From positions 2,415,741 to 2,479,740 of the forward strand of contig CM049318.1 in the NCBI GenBank assembly GCA_026874595.1: a stretch of 64,000 bases of DNA, in the 5' to 3' direction. Of the stretch, positions 10,877-20,869 are shown in pieces. The translations under genes were made by a program, and so were the position numbers. The DNA is from Sipunculus nudus. Lineage: Eukaryota; Annelida; Sipuncula; Golfingiida; Sipunculidae. How positions within the stretch are numbered: position 1 is the stretch's first letter; each line of letters begins with the position of its first letter. Under the pieces are notes generated by a model. The model worked only from the letters and a program-made list of their open reading frames with translations, was not told where the DNA came from and made no database searches.

Positions 10877-12726
10877 CTCATCCTCCTTATACATCTGTAG
10901 AAGCATGAGACGATCCCACAGAAGACCAAAGGCGTGCTGCTGCAATGAGCGAGCAACTGTCCTAATTATCTGTTTACTTTCATCCGTCAAGTCGACGAGG
11001 TCCACAAACACCTGTGGCTTCATCCAGTAATCTAAGCTGTAAAAGTTACTGGCCATATTCTTTAAGATCAGGTATTTCTGTTCTGGGGAATGGCAACCTG
11101 AGTACTTCTGGACGAGACCAGCAAGATTGTTTCCCGACTGGGGTGGTCGGTTCCCTGAGTGATCATTGTTTGGAGTTTTCTCTTGTTCATTTTTTGTTTC
11201 TGAAGATTTGTGTTTTATTCTCCCATTGACGTGATTCTGTTCATTTCCTACATTGCATTCAGATTCATAAGGTTCACCTCTTCCACTAGTTTCTGTGGAG
11301 GAGGAAGATACAGTCTTCTCTGAAACATAGGTCATTTTGGAAGAACGCAGTTGACGGGCAAACAGTGCTATCATATCAGACTCCATTGCTGTAGAGTTAA
11401 AATGATTTATACTAAGATCAGTGAATATATACATATCTCTAAAGAAAGCATTCAAAGCCAAAACTTCTTTGGCATTTTCTTCTACCTGCAACTTTTTAAG
11501 CATTTCATCCAGGAGAGTCCTGCCTACTTCCAGATTGCGTACATTTTGTATATTCGAAAGTTTCATGGCCCACGCTGAACTATCAACATCACCCTTCTCA
11601 GCAAACCACTGAGCTGTTTTTTTAATAACAGTAACTGTAAAATCGACTGGTATAACCACAGATATACATTCCTTCATGATTGGTGCATATGCGACTTTCT
11701 GCTCATGATCCTCGAGTTCTACGTTTTCTAAAATTTTCAAAATTTCTGGTGACAATGGTCCAATGTAACCATGTGCCTCAGCAGTTGCCTTGACGACTCG
11801 TTCATGCTGAGCTTTTGAACATAAATTTGATAATGCTTTCTTCACCTCATCTTGGCTGTTTGCCTGAGCTTGGCGTTTTCGTTGAATTTCTGCAAACCTG
11901 CAAGACGAGAATCCTGTCTCTTCTTCCTTTATTTCGTGAACCATCCCCGCACATTGCTTCATTCTTTTACAGTCATTTGACATATCACAAGCAAGAAGAT
12001 TGTCATCTCGTTGCTCTGAGCGTCGTTTTAGGACATCATTTGGAATGTACTCCGATTTGATAATCACACCTGTAAGGTTAAGCGGGGATGAATCAGAAAG
12101 CCTCTCCATGTCTTCGTCAGTTGAACAAAAACTTTTCGCGGGCGACAGACTGCAGTTGCCATTAATGATCCCATTGGTTTTTCTTGAACTTTCGATTTGG
12201 TGATGGTTCAGTGTGTGTTGAAGCTGCTGGTGAAAAAGTTGGTTAAATGCTCCATTGCTTGGAATATTTGTCTGTGAGGTGCTTGATGCATTATGGTGTG
12301 TAAGCCTATTCAGTGTATTGTACCCTAACATATCAAAACTGGACGGGATGCTTTGGTCATTCAGTGGGCTTGAATGAGGTTCATTATACACTGCATGGCC
12401 ATAGCTTGGATAGTTTGCCACTAGTGGTGGGATTTTGGCGTTTTCTGGATTTGTAGCCTCATTAAATCTGTTAGATAAATTTGGGTATCTCCCATTTCTT
12501 GGATCTGATACAGCAGACACACCAAAGTCTGGCTGGAAATTTTGATCCTGCAGATTTTGTCTGTATTCAGAGGCCTTAGTTTGGAAATCTGCTCTCAGTA
12601 CCGGCTGGCCATTTGCACTGGATAACTGAGTGTTTTTGCTCGCGCAGTTCGAATTCGGGGACAGGCTTCCCATGCTGTCTGTCTTGTCCTGTTCAGTTGA
12701 CAGTCTACGGCTGTCCTTTCTACCTA
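10877..12726 (-). CDS. Nuclear receptor gene, giant hinge exon (617 codons)
   Basis: One 1850-nt exon encodes everything between the DNA-binding domain and the ligand-binding core. Acceptor TTTTGCAG|TAGGT completes a Val codon from the finger-2 exon, giving GMSPD-VGRKDSRRL, a basic C-terminal extension; the donor is GATGAG|GTAGGC in phase 0. In exon residues: about 1-200 are Ser/Asn/Gln/Pro-rich and look disordered; PLNLT at 215-219 resembles a CtBP-binding motif; IKSE at 223-226 and IKEE at 266-269 fit the SUMO acceptor consensus; about 295-455 look helical; 465-535 are again low-complexity and polar; 545-617 look helical and probably lead into the ligand-binding domain. Nuclear-receptor hinges are usually far shorter. 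The open frame continues upstream of the acceptor into repeat DNA (to 12919), but that part is intron, not protein. No homologous family is recognised for the middle part. Confidence 0.9.
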
Positions 12727-12744
12727 CTGCAAAAGAAATAAACA

Positions 12745-13900
12745 AGGCTTTAAGGCCTAATGCGAACCTGTGCGTTGGGATATACACCAGGTATAATGCT
12801 TCAATGCTGAACCATATACTTTTCATATATATGAACAATGCAAATACTAAACAATTTGAATAAGAAACAGTTAAACAAACATCACTGCTGAAATTCTGGC
12901 ATGGGTACACACAACACAAAAATGACTGTAGCTGGCACCACCAGTCTTGTATACAATGAAGCTATCAGAGATATATACATATGCCTAATTTCAGACTGAT
13001 ATATCAAACCCCTCCTGAGAAATAAGCAGGGACACACACTGTGCAAAAATTATTGTAGGTGGCACCACCAGTCTTGTTTACGACAAAGCTATTCAATAAG
13101 AATTAATATGCCCAACTTCAGGCTGATATATCAAATTCCTCCGTGGAAATAAGCAGGCACATACATTGTGCAAAAGTCACTGAAGGTGGCGACACCTGTC
13201 TTTTGAACTAGAAAGCCATCAAAGACACATAAACAGGTCAAAATATCAGGCCAATATATCAAACTTACCTTGATTCTGATGCACTGGGCTGACCAGGCTT
13301 AGGTGTGAAAGGCAGTTGCCCCGAGTGAATTGTGACAAATTGCTGGCTCAGTCTGCACTGAGTGAACTCTTGACCTGCACCTGGCTAGACTGAGTGAACT
13401 TTTGCCCTGTACCTGGTTGCACTGAGTGGACTCTTGACCTGTTGCATAATCTGACAATGTTGGCAGTCAGCCAAAGCTATAAATAGATCCAGACTGACCT
13501 CTGGCCTGTTGCCAAATCTGAAATAGTAGCCACACCATTGCATAAGCTCACAGATTGGCTCCACATGCAGCCCTGAGGGGCATGAAACCCATGAGATAAT
13601 TACATGATACTCATGAGGTGATCACATGCAAACCATGAGGTGATCACATGGTGCCCATGAGGTGTCTACATGACACCAATGAGGTGATCACATGCCTTGT
13701 GCTTGGCTGCACTGACTGAACTCTTGATCTATATCTGGCTGCACTGAATGAACTCTTCATCTGTTACCAAATCTGAAACAGTTGGCAGTTTCTGAACCTA
13801 TTTAAGATACAGACACCATCTTGGCCTGTTGGTAAAACTGTTTTCACATACTGAAACACTGGGTAAATTGCTTTTTTCAAGCTGTTGTTCATAATCTTTT
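12745..13900 (+). repeat. Dispersed repeat, ~1.1-kb family (copy 1), abutting the hinge-exon acceptor
   Basis: Starts with GGCCTAATGCGAACCTGTGC and contains ACACCAGGTATAATGCTTCA, AACATCACTGCTGAAATTCT, three short sections each with a GTGGCACCACCAGTCTTGT-like phrase, and a CACTGAGTGAACTCTTGACC section. The same order recurs at 26812-27830 and 34780-35860 and partly at 25940-26145. The repeat begins about 20 bp from the acceptor of the long exon. All copies are in the same orientation. Confidence 0.85.
13580..13695 (+). repeat. Short ~24-bp tandem repeat
   Basis: About five imperfect units of CCATGAGGTGATCACATG. A shorter version occurs in the related repeat copy at 35655-35730. Confidence 0.7.
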
Positions 13901-14439
13901 TATGAAAAAAAAATCAAGAATAATAAAGATGCAGTCCTTTCCTTGTTAAAGGTCCAATAATTATGCCACAAATCATTCAAGTAAACTTGAACAAAGGCCA
14001 CCCAAGAATAATGTTTGTACAATGTTACAGAAGTTATAACTGAAACAACGATTTTGTAGAAGAACACTACTGCAGTCCTCAGTTTGAAATAAACATAACA
14101 AGTGACTCATGGGTCATGACGCTCAGCTGCCATGCATGATCTGTGACATCATGGACTGAGATTCACAACTTCCAGTCAAATTTTGAAGAACCAATTTGCC
14201 AATTTGTTGAATATTTTCTATGACAACAGAAATATATATCACCTATGTCTGGTTAAAACACAGTGAATTGATGGTCTGAGGAAAATGCATGATTGTTAAG
14301 CTATCAGGAACTATTCCAACAGCTTGCTTGAAACCTGTCAGTCTCATAAGGAACTTCACAAAGGGCAAATATAAGATCAAAATATATAGCAAAAATCAAG
14401 GAAATACATGCCAGAACTAGAATACGGGTAGTCGACAAG

Positions 14440-15300
14440 CGACTACGTGTATCCGCCTAAATCAGAGTGGAACTGGTGAAGTGAGGCATGGATTGAGTGG
14501 CAAGGGGAAATAGAGTGAAGTGTTGCATATTAGCATGGATGTCTGCAGCCGAAATGTGTATGTAGGTTGCGCCACCTACCACAAAATCCAGAAAGCTGTC
14601 CAAGTTGTATACATATGCAAAATTTAAGGCAGATAAGTCAAACCACTACATGTATATGAGTGATTTGTGCCCTTGGCAGACAAACAGATGGATGCTGTGC
14701 AAAAATGGCTGCAGGTGGTGCCACCAGTTTTGCGTATGATAAAGAGCTATGTGAGAACTATACACATGCAAAACTTTGGCCCAATCGGTCAAACGGTTCC
14801 CAAGATATGAGCTTGGATATCTGCTGCATAAATGTAGAATGTAGGTGGCGCCACCTGTCATAAAATCAAGAAAGCTGTCGGGGATGTATAAACCTGCAAA
14901 ATTTTAGGCAGATATGTCAAACCACTGCAGAGATATGAGTGATTTTATCCCATGGCAGACAAATAGACGGGAGCTGTGCAAACATGGTTGCAGGTGGCGC
15001 CACCTTTTGTTGTATATGTTATAAAGCTATCCCAGGGCTATATTTGTATACGCATGCTGAATTTCAGGTGAATTAGTCAAACCACTGCGGAGATATGAGT
15101 GATTTTAACCCAAGGCATACAAACAGATGGACACTGTGCAAACATGGTTGCAGGTGGCGCCACCATTTTTTGTATGTTAAACAGCTCTCCAAGGGCTACA
15201 TTTGTGCAAAAAATTTCCTGATCGGTCAAACGGTTCCCGAGATATGTTGGTTTATGTGTGGAAACAGACACACAAACTGACGCAGAGTGCAGAAGAAAGG
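14440..15300 (+). repeat. Array built around the palindrome GGTGGCGCCACC
   Basis: Three perfect GGTGGCGCCACC copies (14844, 14993, 15153) separated by about 150-160 bp. The intervening text is a degenerate tandem unit with ATACACATGCAAAA, GGTCAAACGGTTCCCAAGAT and GAGATATGAGTGATTTTA. A related array is at 26150-26800. Confidence 0.85.
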
Positions 15301-16455
15301 TCAGAGGTCAAAACAAAATTGGGGTGCAGCAGTTCACATGTGAACTGAACATAATCCCGGGTTTCGTAAAATTCTGCCCAGCGGTTATGGAGGAGTTCTC
15401 CGGACACCTACGCGGCGGCAGCGGCGTGCAGCTGAAAACCTAGTATCGGCAAAACTCTGTTTTGGCGGATGCAATTATTGAGAAACAGGTGCTTCTGTAT
15501 GAATTTTTATTCAATACAAGCCAACTGTATTGCACTTTTATAAATGATGGTAATATTTATTCAGAAATATTTGACCCAATCCTTTACAAGATTACATAAA
15601 TATACATCCAACTGCATTCACTTTAACTGTTCTTGAGATAATATGATCAAAAGGAATTAAAAGATGGTTGCCTGGTGGCCATATTGGACTTTTGACAAGT
15701 CTGAAATCAGACAACAAACATTTTCTAAATCGGACCAAACATAAAAGAAAAATTACTGAAACTGCACTGAAGAAATAATTTCTAAGGTGGCTAACTGGCA
15801 GACATAATGGATTTCTGACAAGTATGACATTTGATATCCCACATTCTCCAATAAGAGACCAAACTTGGGGCAAATTATCCAGTAATGAATGCCCAAAATA
15901 ATTCAAAAGGCATGTCCAGGCGCTCATATCAGATTTATAGATATGCAATTGTAAAAAGTGTAAGTCCAATATTTTTTATTATCACTCTGCTTTTCAGGGT
16001 AGGTAAACTGCCAAACCTGAAAGAAAAGAAATGCAGAAAGCATGACTAAGGGTCTTGAAATAAAACAAAAAGCCATCCTAAATCAAGGTACACATCCACA
16101 TATTATGAGAACAAACACTTGCTTTTATATGTGGTGATATATATTAAAATATTCAGATATCTAGGAAACTATGTTTATTGCTAGGATTCCATAAAATAAA
16201 CTGCAAAATGTTCCCATCATCTTATAAATCAGTAGCTAAACCTTAATACTATACTCTCATAGTCTTAATGCCTGGCTGAAGCATTCAGACAACAGTGTTT
16301 TTGTTATGAAGTAACGAGGTACTTATCACTGATCCTTATCACTTAATAGGCTGAAACAAAAGGGAGTCATATGTCACCAGTGTCACTCACAATTACAGCC
16401 ACACAGGGAGATTACCAGCTGGGGTGGGATGGTTATATATACAAGAAAAATAGAG
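15300..16455. other. Intron sequence, nothing firm
   Basis: A GC-richer tail (15360-15440) with CTACGCGGCGGCAGCGGCG, then AT-rich DNA. No exon or RNA gene recognised. Confidence 0.45.
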
Positions 16456-16458
16456 ATG

Positions 16459-16524
16459 GTCTATAAAATAAGTAATTGTGAACATCACTGACCTATAAAA
16501 TAAGTAATTGTGAACATCACTGAC
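16459..16524 (+). repeat. Two direct copies of a ~34-bp unit
   Basis: CTATAAAATAAGTAATTGTG and the following AACATCACTGAC occur twice back to back with no difference seen, so this duplication looks recent. Confidence 0.85.
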
Positions 16525-16529
16525 CTATG

Positions 16530-17370
16530 ACCTTGGCCTTTTGCCCACATATCAACTGGATTTTTTTCTAAATGATGGGTAACTACTAACTACTTAAATC
16601 TGGTGTAATTACTTGGCAACCAATGGGTGAATAACTTTGACCTGCAACCTTTAACCTGCTGACCAGCTGACCCCAAAATCAATAAGTTATTTATTCAAGC
16701 AAAAAGACCCATAAATATGAAGTTTGAGTCAAACTGAGTGATGCATAGATGTGGCATATGTGAAAGACTGAAGGTTTGGGTTGAACAGTTACACTTGAAA
16801 TATGCTAACAAGCATTTAGAACAATTCAATATTGTGACCTTGACCTTTGACTTTTTTACCTCAACATCAATAGGCTTCTTCCCTTATTGGTAGGTAAGCC
16901 ATATATGACAGATGGAAGGTACAGATTGAAAAGTTTGCCTGAAAATTACTCCATGCAAGAAGTGGGTGCTGTGAACTTGACCTTTGACCTCAAAATCAAC
17001 AGGTCTTTTCCCCTGTTGGCAGAGAAGCCATATCAGTGCTGAAAGGTTTGGAATGAAAAGTCTAGCTTGAAATGTGTCCACAACCTTTTCAAAGAAGTGG
17101 ATCCTGTGACCCTGACCTTTGACCTTGTGTCCTCAAAATCTATAGGATTCTTCTCCAACTTAGTAGGTGAGCTATATGTGAAAGATCAAAGAATTGGGAT
17201 GAAAGGGTTGGCTTAAAATGCATCCACAGGCTTTTCAAAAAAGAGGCTCCTGTGACCTTGACCTTTGACCTTTTGACCTAAAAAAAATTATGGTTCTTCC
17301 CCTGTTGGTAGGTGAGCTGTATGTGAAAGATGGAAGGTTTGGGATGAAAATTTTGTCTCAAAGAGTTATT
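16530..17370 (+). repeat. Tandem ~125-bp repeat family rich in TGACCTTTGACCT (DR1)
   Basis: Units contain TGTGACCTTGACCTTTGACC, then CTTCCCCTGTTGGTAGGTGA and GGTTTGGGATGAAAAG. Perfect DR1 sites (complement AGGTCAAAGGTCA) are at 16978-16990, 17113-17125 and 17259-17271. Related arrays occur at 39170-39540 and 51480-52790. Confidence 0.88.
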
Positions 17371-17625
17371 TCTGGGGGGTGCAAACACACCCCATAACTT
17401 CGAGAATATAGGTCACAGTGACCTAATTTCAGGTTTGCAAGGAGATCTTTTTATAACCTCTAAGACTGCATAGGGTTCATGGCCCTAGCCCCTACGGTTA
17501 CGATTTGTGCCCTGCTAACGGACGGACGGCCGGCCGGACGGCCGGCCCGACGGACAGACGGAAGGACGACGGACAAAGACCCATCGCTATAGCCCAGCAT
17601 GACTGAAAGTCAGCTGAGCTAAAAA
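17370..17625 (+). repeat. IR3-family dispersed repeat with a perfect AGGTCACAGTGACCT
   Basis: Order: TTCTGGGGGGTGCAAA, the palindrome at 17410-17424, AATTTCAGGTTT, CCCTACGGTTACGATTTGTG, a GACGGACGGCCGGCC tract (17520-17570), and the 3' end GTCAGCTGAGCTAAAAA. Related copies lie at 7200-8440, 40975-41215, 42780-43670 and 53030-53275. Confidence 0.88.
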
Positions 17626-17639
17626 TGGCCATAAGACAA

Positions 17640-19765
17640 ACTTAAGCTTTTCACAACTCAACCAAAAATCAACAAACTCAATCTATTCTTATATGATTGA
17701 TAGAACCATGTTCTAGGATAATTCTTTTGAAAAATTGAACGATTCAACTTGACAGTTTCATCACAAACATTTTTAAGCTGAAAGAGGCTAAAATTATGAG
17801 GTGTTTGCCCATAAAAAACAGGTCAATGTAGATGGCACCACATAATCTGCAATTTCAAATATGAGTCATGTGACCAACAATTGCACAATACCTGGTAATT
17901 CTAGCTTTTTGTCATTTCTGAGATTACTATATCTGTATGCTTACTTTGTCAAATGACTAAGTTCAAATTTGTGTAACTCTGCTAAAATTCATCAAATGCA
18001 AACCATTTGAACAAAACTTGAGAAGGCTTGCCTCTGGGATAATTTCTGTTAAATATTGAACAATTTGGCTTGACCGTTTACAAGTAGAAGACTTTTAATG
18101 TTTTTTTTCAGCTTTTTTCCTATAAATTCAGAGTAAATGCAGATCGCCAAAAAATTAGCTGAATCCCTCAACATTTGATATGTGACAGATAATTGCATAA
18201 AATCTGGGGATGGTAGCTCCTGATATTCCTGAGAAATTATAGGTTAATGTACAGATGACCCCATACAAAAAAAGTCAATGAAGTTGCACCACCAAAACCT
18301 GAATTTCATATATGACTCATGTGACCAACAATGACATAAAATTTGGTGATGATAGCTCCAGCCATTTCTGAGATTGTCATTTTAGTATGCTTTTTTGGAC
18401 AGATGACTTCAACTTCTTGTAACTCGGCCAAAATTCACCGAACTTGGACCATTTGAACAAACTTGAGAGAGATTGTATAAGAGATTTTTTCTGTGAAATA
18501 TTAAACAATTTGGCTTGACCATTTCTAAGAAGAAGATTTTTCAGCTTTTTCTTTTTAAAATCTAAGAAAAAAATAAGAGTTTTTCAGATTTTTTGCATTA
18601 AATTTCATGATGCTAGCTCCAGTAGTTTTCGAGATAGTATGGGTTAACTTACACACAACAGACAAGGGACTCCGCCCAACCATCGCATTAGCTCACAGGT
18701 TCACAAAAAATTACTACAGATGCATACTGAATGCAAAATTTTAATACAGATACATAACACTGATGGCAAAATCTTGAATTGAGTATGGATATCAATTATT
18801 TATAATCCATGTACAGCCATCTTTATATACCCACAGACAGCTGTATACCTGTGATTGTAAACATTGCCTGGCATGAGGAATATCTAAAATCATAAATTTA
18901 CATTTTTAAAAGTGTTTAAAAAACATTCTTCTCAATATTTACCATAGATAACCTGAAATCTAAATGTCTAGAGGCATGATGTAATGGATGCTGATAAACA
19001 GGTGCCAGGCTTGATGTATCTGCTTAACACAGCTTACATATAAGGTAAAATGACCCAATTCAATCTCTATAAGTCATCCAAAATTCATTCTTTGGAACCA
19101 TAAAAGACAATTATTATAGGAATTATTTAGGGGATTATTCTTGTAAAATATTAAACAAATTGGCCTCAATGGTGTCAGTTGTAAAAATTTTTGCAGGTTT
19201 ATATAGGAAAATACAGCAAAATGGCTAAGTTTAGCTTCCAATAAATCAGCCAAAAATCAATGAACCAAAACCATTTGAACAAACTTGAATTATCAACATC
19301 TAAGGACAATAAATGTGTGAGATTTAAGAATTTGACCCAGTGGTTTTTGAGAATAAGATCTTTGTAGCCACTTAGCTAAATTGGATGTTATGGCATATGA
19401 CTAAATTCAGCTTTCCATAACTCAGCCATAAGTCATTGAACAGAGACCATTTGAACAAACTTCAGAAAGCACTACCCTAGGATAATTTCTGTGCAATATT
19501 AAACATTTTGGCCATATGGTTTCAGAGAACAAGTATTTTGTAGCCCTCAGTATGATACGGGCACTGATGACCCCCGTACAAAAAAAGCCGATGCAGGTGG
19601 TGCCACCAATACCTCAATTTCAGATATGACTCATGTGACCACAATGGCATAAAATTTGGTGATGATAGCTCTAGCTGTTTCTGAGATTGTAATTTGAGTA
19701 TGCTTTTTTTTGACAGATTACTAAGTTCAACTTCCTTTAACTCGGCAAAAAATCACCAAACTGCA
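17640..19765 (+). repeat. ~2-kb dispersed repeat array (copy 1), reaching the finger-2 exon
   Basis: Built of loosely repeated ~200-300-bp sections containing ACTCGGCCAAAATTCACCGA, ACCATTTGAACAAACTTGAG, ATTTCTGTGAAATATT and AGGTGGTGCCACCAATACCT-like text. Related blocks lie at 29200-31080 and 35850-37490 in the same orientation. It ends about 30 bp short of the donor of the exon at 19797. Confidence 0.8.
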
Positions 19766-19796
19766 AAAGCATAGTAGCCTTCAAACACTGACTTAC

Positions 19797-19938
19797 CGTC
19801 TGGTGACATTCCCACACGCAGACACTTCTGGTATCGGCAATATCGACAGGTGTTCCGACTGCGGGGGTTTATGGCACACGGCTTTGTGCCTCGACATTTA
19901 TACTTTTCCTGTTCACCAAGACTTCTTCGGAAAAATTT
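19797..19938 (-). CDS. Nuclear receptor gene, DNA-binding-domain exon 2 (second zinc finger)
   Basis: This 142-nt exon encodes 47 residues starting KFFRRSLGEQEKYKCRG and ending CRYCRYQKCLRVGMSPD. The spacing C-x5-C-x9-C-x2-C is exactly that of the second nuclear-receptor zinc module; the D-box between the first two cysteines is RGTKP. Acceptor GATTTGTAG|AAA and donor GACG|GTAAGT are good, and the phases (0 in, 1 out) match both neighbours. The first residue is Lys where nearly all receptors have Gly in CEGCKGFF, so the P-box is EGCKK. The CRYCRYQKCL...GMS tail is typical of NR1-type receptors, but I cannot place it in a named subfamily. A dispersed repeat ends about 30 bp from its donor side. 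Confidence 0.96.
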
Positions 19939-20459
19939 CTACAAATCACGAAGCAAACCTAATTGATCATCACACAAACTGCACAAAATTTATAATCACA
20001 CAAATTACACCAAATTGATCACACAAATTACACCCAATTGATCGTCACTCAATTGCCCCATATTGATCATTACAGAAATTGCACCAAATTTATCATCACA
20101 AAAATTCAATATGTTAACTATTAACAACCTTCATAATGTCTTTTGATGATCAAAGTGTCAAGATGGTTCAATGTATATGCAAATATTACTGTCGCAGACT
20201 CTTGTTATCAATACAGGGGGGATTGGGGGTATATATCCCCCACATTTTGGCAAAGGGGGATGATAAATGAAATCACCCCTGCCCCTGCTATTCAGACAAT
20301 AAGATATATACAATGAATTTATATAAATGGAAATAAAATACACCGTAAGTATAACAAGATACTTTGGTTACATTTCTGCCTTTCTGCTTGACCATATTCT
20401 TTTAATTTCATACTTGGTTGTAATATCTCAAATATATTAAGGTTCACATGCATTATATA

Positions 20460-20460
<1 letters not shown>

Positions 20461-20541
<81 letters not shown>

Positions 20542-20553
20542 GAGAGAGAGAAA
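20461..20553. repeat. (TA)n-(GA)n compound microsatellite
   Basis: About 40 bases of TA repeats followed by about 50 bases of mostly GA repeats. The same TA + GA arrangement recurs at 33504-33680, both times beside a hammerhead-like element. Confidence 0.95.
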
Positions 20554-20640
20554 AGGAAGAGTTACCCACCGTTGTAAAGTGCTCTATGGCCTACAGAATA
20601 AGCCAGAGTGATATAACACTGACGAAAAACAACACCATAA

Positions 20641-20688
20641 ATTCACTACAGTCTGTTTCACGGGATGCGACCTGATCATCAGGTGAAT
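20641..20688 (-). ncRNA. Hammerhead-ribozyme-like motif (copy A)
   Basis: Read on the minus strand in 48 nt: stem I strand ATTCAC; core box CTGATGA; a short stem-loop (TCAGG, loop TCGCAT, CCCGT, with one A-C mismatch and a U-U at its base); GAAA; mini-stem ACAG/CTGT; A as the nucleotide before the cleavage site; stem I partner GTGAAT. The order and boxes match a compact type-I hammerhead. The U-U where a G-C pair is normally conserved is a weakness. Confidence 0.45.
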
Positions 20689-20771
20689 GTTGTTAGAATG
20701 ACGCTAACGGCATGGTTTGAAAAGCTCGTAATCTTATAGTCTTGGCTTGCCGTAAGCTTCTTTCTAACAAC

Positions 20772-20819
20772 ATTCACCTGATCATCAGGTCGCATCCCAT
20801 GAAACAGACTGTAGTGAAT
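20772..20819 (+). ncRNA. Hammerhead-ribozyme-like motif, mutated core (copy B)
   Basis: Same 48-nt layout on the plus strand (stem I ATTCAC/GTGAAT, GAAACAG, CTGT), but the core box reads CTGATCA instead of CTGATGA, changing a residue essential in hammerheads, and the stem II base also differs (CCCAT). Likely a decayed copy. Confidence 0.35.
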
Positions 20820-20869
20820 TTATGGTGTTGTTTTTCTTCAGTGTTAAAGTGTTACAGTGTTGAGCTTAT

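Larger units (their letters stand above)
20610..20850. mobile_element. Foldback element with two inverted ~80-bp arms, each with a hammerhead-like core
   Basis: The left arm (about 20617-20698) is the near-perfect reverse complement of the right arm (about 20763-20845), with a ~65-bp spacer. Each arm holds ATTCAC...GTGAAT flanking a CTGATGA-like box and GAAACAG. A single-arm relative is at 33527-33612. No protein is encoded. Confidence 0.82.

Noticed and set aside
12727-12919. N-terminal 64 residues of the long open frame (start Met at 12919)
   Set aside because: This part is repeat DNA homologous to 25940-26145, 26812-26990 and 34780-34940; the acceptor at 12727 and the phase match with finger 2 show that the coding exon starts at 12726.
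15360-15440. GC-rich stretch as a CpG island or exon
   Set aside because: It follows directly on the palindrome array, is short, and its frame has no recognisable content.
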